A stretch of DNA of 64,000 nucleotides from CBDDEH01 sp965226865 (GTDB lineage: Bacteria; Chloroflexota; Dehalococcoidia; Lucifugimonadales; JAGWBF01): the NCBI GenBank assembly GCA_965226865.1, contig CBDDEH010000004.1, positions 806,001 to 870,000 of the forward strand, read 5' to 3'. How positions within the stretch are numbered: the first letter of the stretch is position 1; every line of letters begins with the position of its first letter. The notes under the pieces are model-generated. The model had not been told where the DNA came from and did not search any database. It worked only from the letters and a program-made list of their open reading frames with translations. The position numbers and the translations under genes were made by a program. This document shows positions 60,909 to 64,000 of the stretch, piece by piece.

Positions 60909-61670
60909 CTACATGGCGGCGATGCCGCCGTCTACTCCGAGCTCAACTCCGGTCACGAATGACGACTCGTCCGAGGCCAGATATAGCACCGCGTTGGCTA
61001 TGTCCTCCGGAGTACCCCACCTGCCTAGGGGAATGCGCTTCTTCCGCTCCTCGGCGTTTGCTCCCTTACCGGTAGCGAGACCCTCTTCCATCATCGGGGT
61101 AAATATCATTCCAGGGTAGATGGAATTACACCTGATGTTTTCTTTGGCGTGATGGATTGCTGTGTTCTTGGTCAAAATACGAACGGCCCCCTTGCTGGCG
61201 GCATAAGCCGCCCCACCCGTCGGACTGGCCACCTGGGCTGCGATGGACGTGATGTTGATGATGGAACCCCCACCTGCCTTTCGCATCTCGGGTATCGAGT
61301 GTTTGGTACCGAAAAAGGTCCCCTTCGAGTGGACCGCAAAGGCGAGGTCCCACTCCTCTTCGGTCGTGTTCTCGATCAGGTTGAAGAGCCCTATCCCGGC
61401 GTTATTTATCAGCACGTTTAGCTTGCCGTATTTACCAATCGCGGTTTCCACGGCCTTACGCCAGTCCTCCTCTTTCGTGACGTCAAGGTGCACGTAAGTC
61501 GCCTCGCCTCCCGCGTCTCGGATATCCCTTTCCAGATCTGTCCCTTGGTCATCTCGGAGGTCGCCAAAAACTACCTTTGCGCCTTCCTTCGCTAACAATC
61601 TGGCCGACGCCTCTCCCATTCCTCGGGCTCCGCCACTTATCAGTGCGACTTTTCCGTCCATTCTGCCCAT
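60909..61670 (-). CDS. Short-chain dehydrogenase/reductase (SDR), copy 1
   Basis: A 253-residue classical SDR: NAD(P)-binding SGGARGMGEASARLL, acidic FGDLRDD (Asp after the second strand suggests NAD preference), NNAGIG, catalytic Ser in NITSIAAQ, and YAASKGAV with Tyr and Lys. It oxidises or reduces hydroxyl/carbonyl substrates; which one is unknown. Its neighbour at 61718 is a paralogue of equal length, so the pair arose by tandem duplication. Confidence 0.93.
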   Translation of the reverse strand: MGRMDGKVALISGGARGMGEASARLLAKEGAKVVFGDLRDDQGTDLERDIRDAGGEATYVHLDVTKEEDWRKAVETAIGKYGKLNVLINNAGIGLFNLIENTTEEEWDLAFAVHSKGTFFGTKHSIPEMRKAGGGSIINITSIAAQVASPTGGAAYAASKGAVRILTKNTAIHHAKENIRCNSIYPGMIFTPMMEEGLATGKGANAEERKKRIPLGRWGTPEDIANAVLYLASDESSFVTGVELGVDGGIAAM

Positions 61671-61717
61671 ATCGCCTCCTGCTCAATGCAATCTTTGATA
61701 GCAAATAATTCTGTCGA

Positions 61718-62479
61718 TTACTGGATTGCGATCCCGCCATCCACGCCCAATTCAACTCCGGTGACGAAAGAGGACTCATCCGACGCCAGAAAAAGTACGG
61801 CATAAGCGACGTCTTCCGCTTTACCCCACCGGCCCAGGGGTATTCTCTTCAACCTGTCGTCGGCTGGAGCAGTGTTAGCGCTGGCCATGTTCTCTTCTAG
61901 CATAGGTGTGTAAACCATTCCAGGATAGATGGAGTTGCACCTTATGTTTTCTTTAGCATAATGCACAGCCGTGTTCTTCGTGAGCATGCGAACTGCGCCC
62001 TTGCTTGCGGTGTAGGTCGCTCCGCCGGTCGGACTGCCAATCTGGGCCGCCACCGACGTGATGTTGACTATCGACCCCCCGCCAGCCTTCCGCATTTCAG
62101 GAATGACATTTTTGATACCGAAAAATGCCCCCTTGGCGTTGACCGCCATGGTAGTGTCCCATTCTTCCTCGTCGGCGTCCTCTATACGTGCGAAAACCCC
62201 AATGCCAGCGTTATTTACCAGGACGTTCAGCTTTCCGTACTTACTGACCGCGGTGTTAATAGCGCTATGCCAGTCAGCCTCTTTGCTGACGTCCATATGG
62301 ACAAAGGTTGAGTCGCCACCACCGTTGTTAATTTCTTTTTCAACAGCCTTACCCAGTTCATCTCGCACGTCACCAAAGACCACCCTGGCACCTTCTCTTG
62401 CGAGTAAGCGCGAAGATGCCGCGCCCATACCCCTCGCACCGCCAGTGATGAGGGCTACCTTTCCGTCCATCCTTCCCAT
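61718..62479 (-). CDS. Short-chain dehydrogenase/reductase (SDR), copy 2
   Basis: A 253-residue tandem paralogue of the previous gene with the same opening GRMDGKVALITGGARGMG, FGDVRDE, NNAGIG, NITSVAAQ and YTASKGAV. Differences are concentrated in the segment around residues 90-115 and in the lid before GRWG (ENMASANTAPADDRLKR), the region that sets substrate choice in SDRs. Both copies probably lie in one transcript. Confidence 0.93.
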   Translation of the reverse strand: MGRMDGKVALITGGARGMGAASSRLLAREGARVVFGDVRDELGKAVEKEINNGGGDSTFVHMDVSKEADWHSAINTAVSKYGKLNVLVNNAGIGVFARIEDADEEEWDTTMAVNAKGAFFGIKNVIPEMRKAGGGSIVNITSVAAQIGSPTGGATYTASKGAVRMLTKNTAVHYAKENIRCNSIYPGMVYTPMLEENMASANTAPADDRLKRIPLGRWGKAEDVAYAVLFLASDESSFVTGVELGVDGGIAIQ

Positions 62480-62596
62480 ATCCGCCTCCTAGAACAACCC
62501 TGGCTTCCAGGCGAACTAATATATCAGTAATCTCACACCCCCACAACGGGGCCCGTCTCGTCCCTTGAGACCGGATTCTCAATTCGTCTATCCAGC

Positions 62597-62677
62597 CAGT
62601 GTCTTTAGTTCTCCCCTACTGTCATTGCGAGATTGCTTCAGGGCTTTGCCCTTCGCAATGACAATTAAAAGACCCTG
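62597..62677. repeat. MITE/REP-like palindromic element (copy 2)
   Basis: An 81-bp copy of the 16247 element: 11-bp inner arms TGTCATTGCGA (62620-62630) and TCGCAATGACA (62653-62663), outer arms related to CAGGGTCTTTTA. It occupies the 339-bp spacer between copy 2 of the SDR and the amidohydrolase. Apart from this and the promoter, the spacer shows nothing. Confidence 0.7.
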
Positions 62678-62695
62678 CCGTCCAGCGACCACAGC

Positions 62696-62724
62696 TTGAC
62701 ACCCGCAAGCTACTAAACTAAGAT
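62696..62724 (+). promoter_or_regulatory. Sigma-70-type promoter for the last amidohydrolase
   Basis: Perfect TTGACA at 62696-62701 and TAAGAT at 62719-62724 with a 17-bp spacer; the ATG follows at 62819. Confidence 0.55.
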
Positions 62725-62818
62725 TTCCAATAGAAATTCCCCTTTTGTTCTACGTGACTGACGGGGCTTTGGTAAGAGGAAACTCATGATCTACCGTTCG
62801 AATCTGGAGGCGAACTGA

Positions 62819-63946
62819 ATGGGATACAAGGTGATATCCGGTGACAGCCACATTGACGTGAAATACGTTCCTGGCGACATCTTTGTTAAGAATGCGCCGG
62901 AGAGACTGAGGAACTTGATGCCCCAGGTCGTGCAAACCAAGGACGGACCGAGATGGTATTCGGAAGGGACCGACCTATCTGCACGTCTGTTCAACGCAAG
63001 CTTCGAGCATCTTCCCAGGGGATTCTCTCAGCGTATAGACAAAATGTACGACGTTGGTTTCTTCGACGGACCGCCCCGTCCGACTATACCGGAGCTGCGG
63101 GTCGAGGATCAGAACAGGGACGGAATAGACGCTGAAGTCATTTATGGCATTCTACACATTGCCAACTACATCGAAAGCAAAGAAATCCTGACGCTAACCT
63201 ACAAGGGCTACAACACGTGGGCTGCCGAATGGGCTAAAGCCAAACCCGATAGACTATTTCCTCTGGCCTGTATACCCAACGATGATCCTGAGGTCGCAGC
63301 GGCGGAAGTCCATCGAGTAGCAAAGTTGGGCCTTAGGGGTGGAGAATTTGCGGTCTCAACGGCTGCAAAGCCCCTGTGGCATCGGGACTGGGATCCACTG
63401 TGGGCCGCCTCTGACGAAAACGATTTTTCCATCTCCTTCCATACAACTGGTCTCGAAGTGCGAAAAGCCTCCGACGATGAGATGGCCAAAGAATATCAGG
63501 TACCATATCTCGCTACCTGGTTAACTATGTTCCAGCTCGCGGGAGCAGAGTATATGACAAGCATAATCTACTCCGGAGCTACAGAACGCTATCCGAATTT
63601 CAAGTTTGTGCTTGGCGAGTGTGGAGTGAGCTGGGTTCCTTATATTCTTGGCAGGATAGACGAAGAATACGAAGACCGGTACACCCATCTCAACTTCTCA
63701 CTCAAGCCCAGCGGGTACTGGCATCGACAAGGATACACGACATTCCAACATGAGCCGTATGCAAAAGAGCTCATTCACATCGTGGGTGAAGACAACATTA
63801 TGTGGGGTTCTGACTATCCCCACTCCGACGGTGTGTTCCCCGATTCCCAGGAAGTAATCCAAAAGGATCTAAGTGACGTGGGTGAGACGGTTCTACGGAA
63901 GCTCACAAGAGAGAACGCCGGTAACCTTTATAGGATTCTCAACTGA
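62819..63946 (+). CDS. Amidohydrolase family protein (COG2159-like, more distant member)
   Basis: A 375-residue amidohydrolase_2 protein with the N-terminal metal motif SGDSHID in place of the DDH-FEP form, a barrel His in SISFHTTGLE, the LGECGVSW segment in place of the family's usual Glu-His pair, and the catalytic Asp in WGSDYPHSD. It is only distantly related to the four paralogues upstream. It stands alone at the end of the window on the plus strand, with its own promoter. Substrate unknown. Confidence 0.87.
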   Translation: MGYKVISGDSHIDVKYVPGDIFVKNAPERLRNLMPQVVQTKDGPRWYSEGTDLSARLFNASFEHLPRGFSQRIDKMYDVGFFDGPPRPTIPELRVEDQNRDGIDAEVIYGILHIANYIESKEILTLTYKGYNTWAAEWAKAKPDRLFPLACIPNDDPEVAAAEVHRVAKLGLRGGEFAVSTAAKPLWHRDWDPLWAASDENDFSISFHTTGLEVRKASDDEMAKEYQVPYLATWLTMFQLAGAEYMTSIIYSGATERYPNFKFVLGECGVSWVPYILGRIDEEYEDRYTHLNFSLKPSGYWHRQGYTTFQHEPYAKELIHIVGEDNIMWGSDYPHSDGVFPDSQEVIQKDLSDVGETVLRKLTRENAGNLYRILN

Positions 63947-64000
63947 TACTACGGACTCAATCACGTTAAGATAACGAATCAGCTAGAATCGGAGGGGGTC

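Overview
The window is about 64 kb of a bacterial chromosome that looks like Chloroflexota, probably a Dehalococcoidia/SAR202-type lineage. This placement is an inference. It rests on two solute-binding lipoproteins with Thr/Pro-rich linkers (one with repeated EVTKEV units), several LppX-like lipoproteins, an expansion of COG2159-type amidohydrolases, and orphan PPOX, EthD-like, SnoaL-like and MmgE/PrpD genes. There is no rRNA gene and no CRISPR array.

Layout. 0-18.8 kb is a catabolic-looking accessory block: an NYN-domain gene cut by the window edge, a PPOX flavoprotein, four closely related 'DDH..FEP' amidohydrolases (one frameshifted) plus a different amidohydrolase, a peptide/solute-binding lipoprotein, a TPP enzyme, two EthD-like two-domain proteins, a universal stress protein (frameshifted), an NHL-repeat protein, a PEP-mutase/isocitrate-lyase superfamily enzyme, an alpha/beta hydrolase (frameshifted), a creatinase-like M24 protein and an NTF2-like protein. 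19-25.6 kb holds a cyclic-nucleotide-binding protein, two broken lipoproteins, a dockerin-bearing M9-type metalloprotease split by an in-frame stop, and a small membrane protein. 25.6-30 kb holds an aconitase-family hydro-lyase pair whose small subunit is interrupted by a 2.48-kb IS1595-type transposon with passenger genes. 30-34.2 kb holds a methyltransferase, an MmgE/PrpD protein and a two-gene TIR-like/HEPN pair that looks like a defence module.

34.4-44.3 kb is the most interesting part. A 9.8-kb element sits in the 3' end of tRNA-Arg(CCT) and is bounded by a 14-bp att-like repeat. It encodes a VapE-type replication helicase, an iteron cluster, terminase, HNH nuclease, major capsid protein, prohead protease, portal and head-tail connector proteins. 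It has no recognisable tail, lysis or integrase gene. This is the composition of a capsid-forming phage satellite that would need a helper's tails. Its insertion separates tRNA-Trp from a tRNA-Ala/tRNA-Arg pair.

44.4-56 kb is an intact housekeeping block (surE, cysK, mfd, a DUF4393 gene, a HAD hydrolase, and proB-proA-hypothetical-amidohydrolase-thpR). 56-58.9 kb holds two adjacent insertion sequences with broken transposases; one has clear 17-bp inverted ends and an 8-bp target duplication. 58.9-64 kb holds a second solute-binding lipoprotein, two tandem SDR paralogues and a further amidohydrolase.

A recurring theme is gene breakage. About ten accessory or transposase genes carry a 1-nt frameshift or an in-frame stop, while the housekeeping block and the satellite are intact. 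That pattern favours real pseudogenisation over uniform sequencing error, but short G/C runs are involved and raw reads would be needed to settle it.
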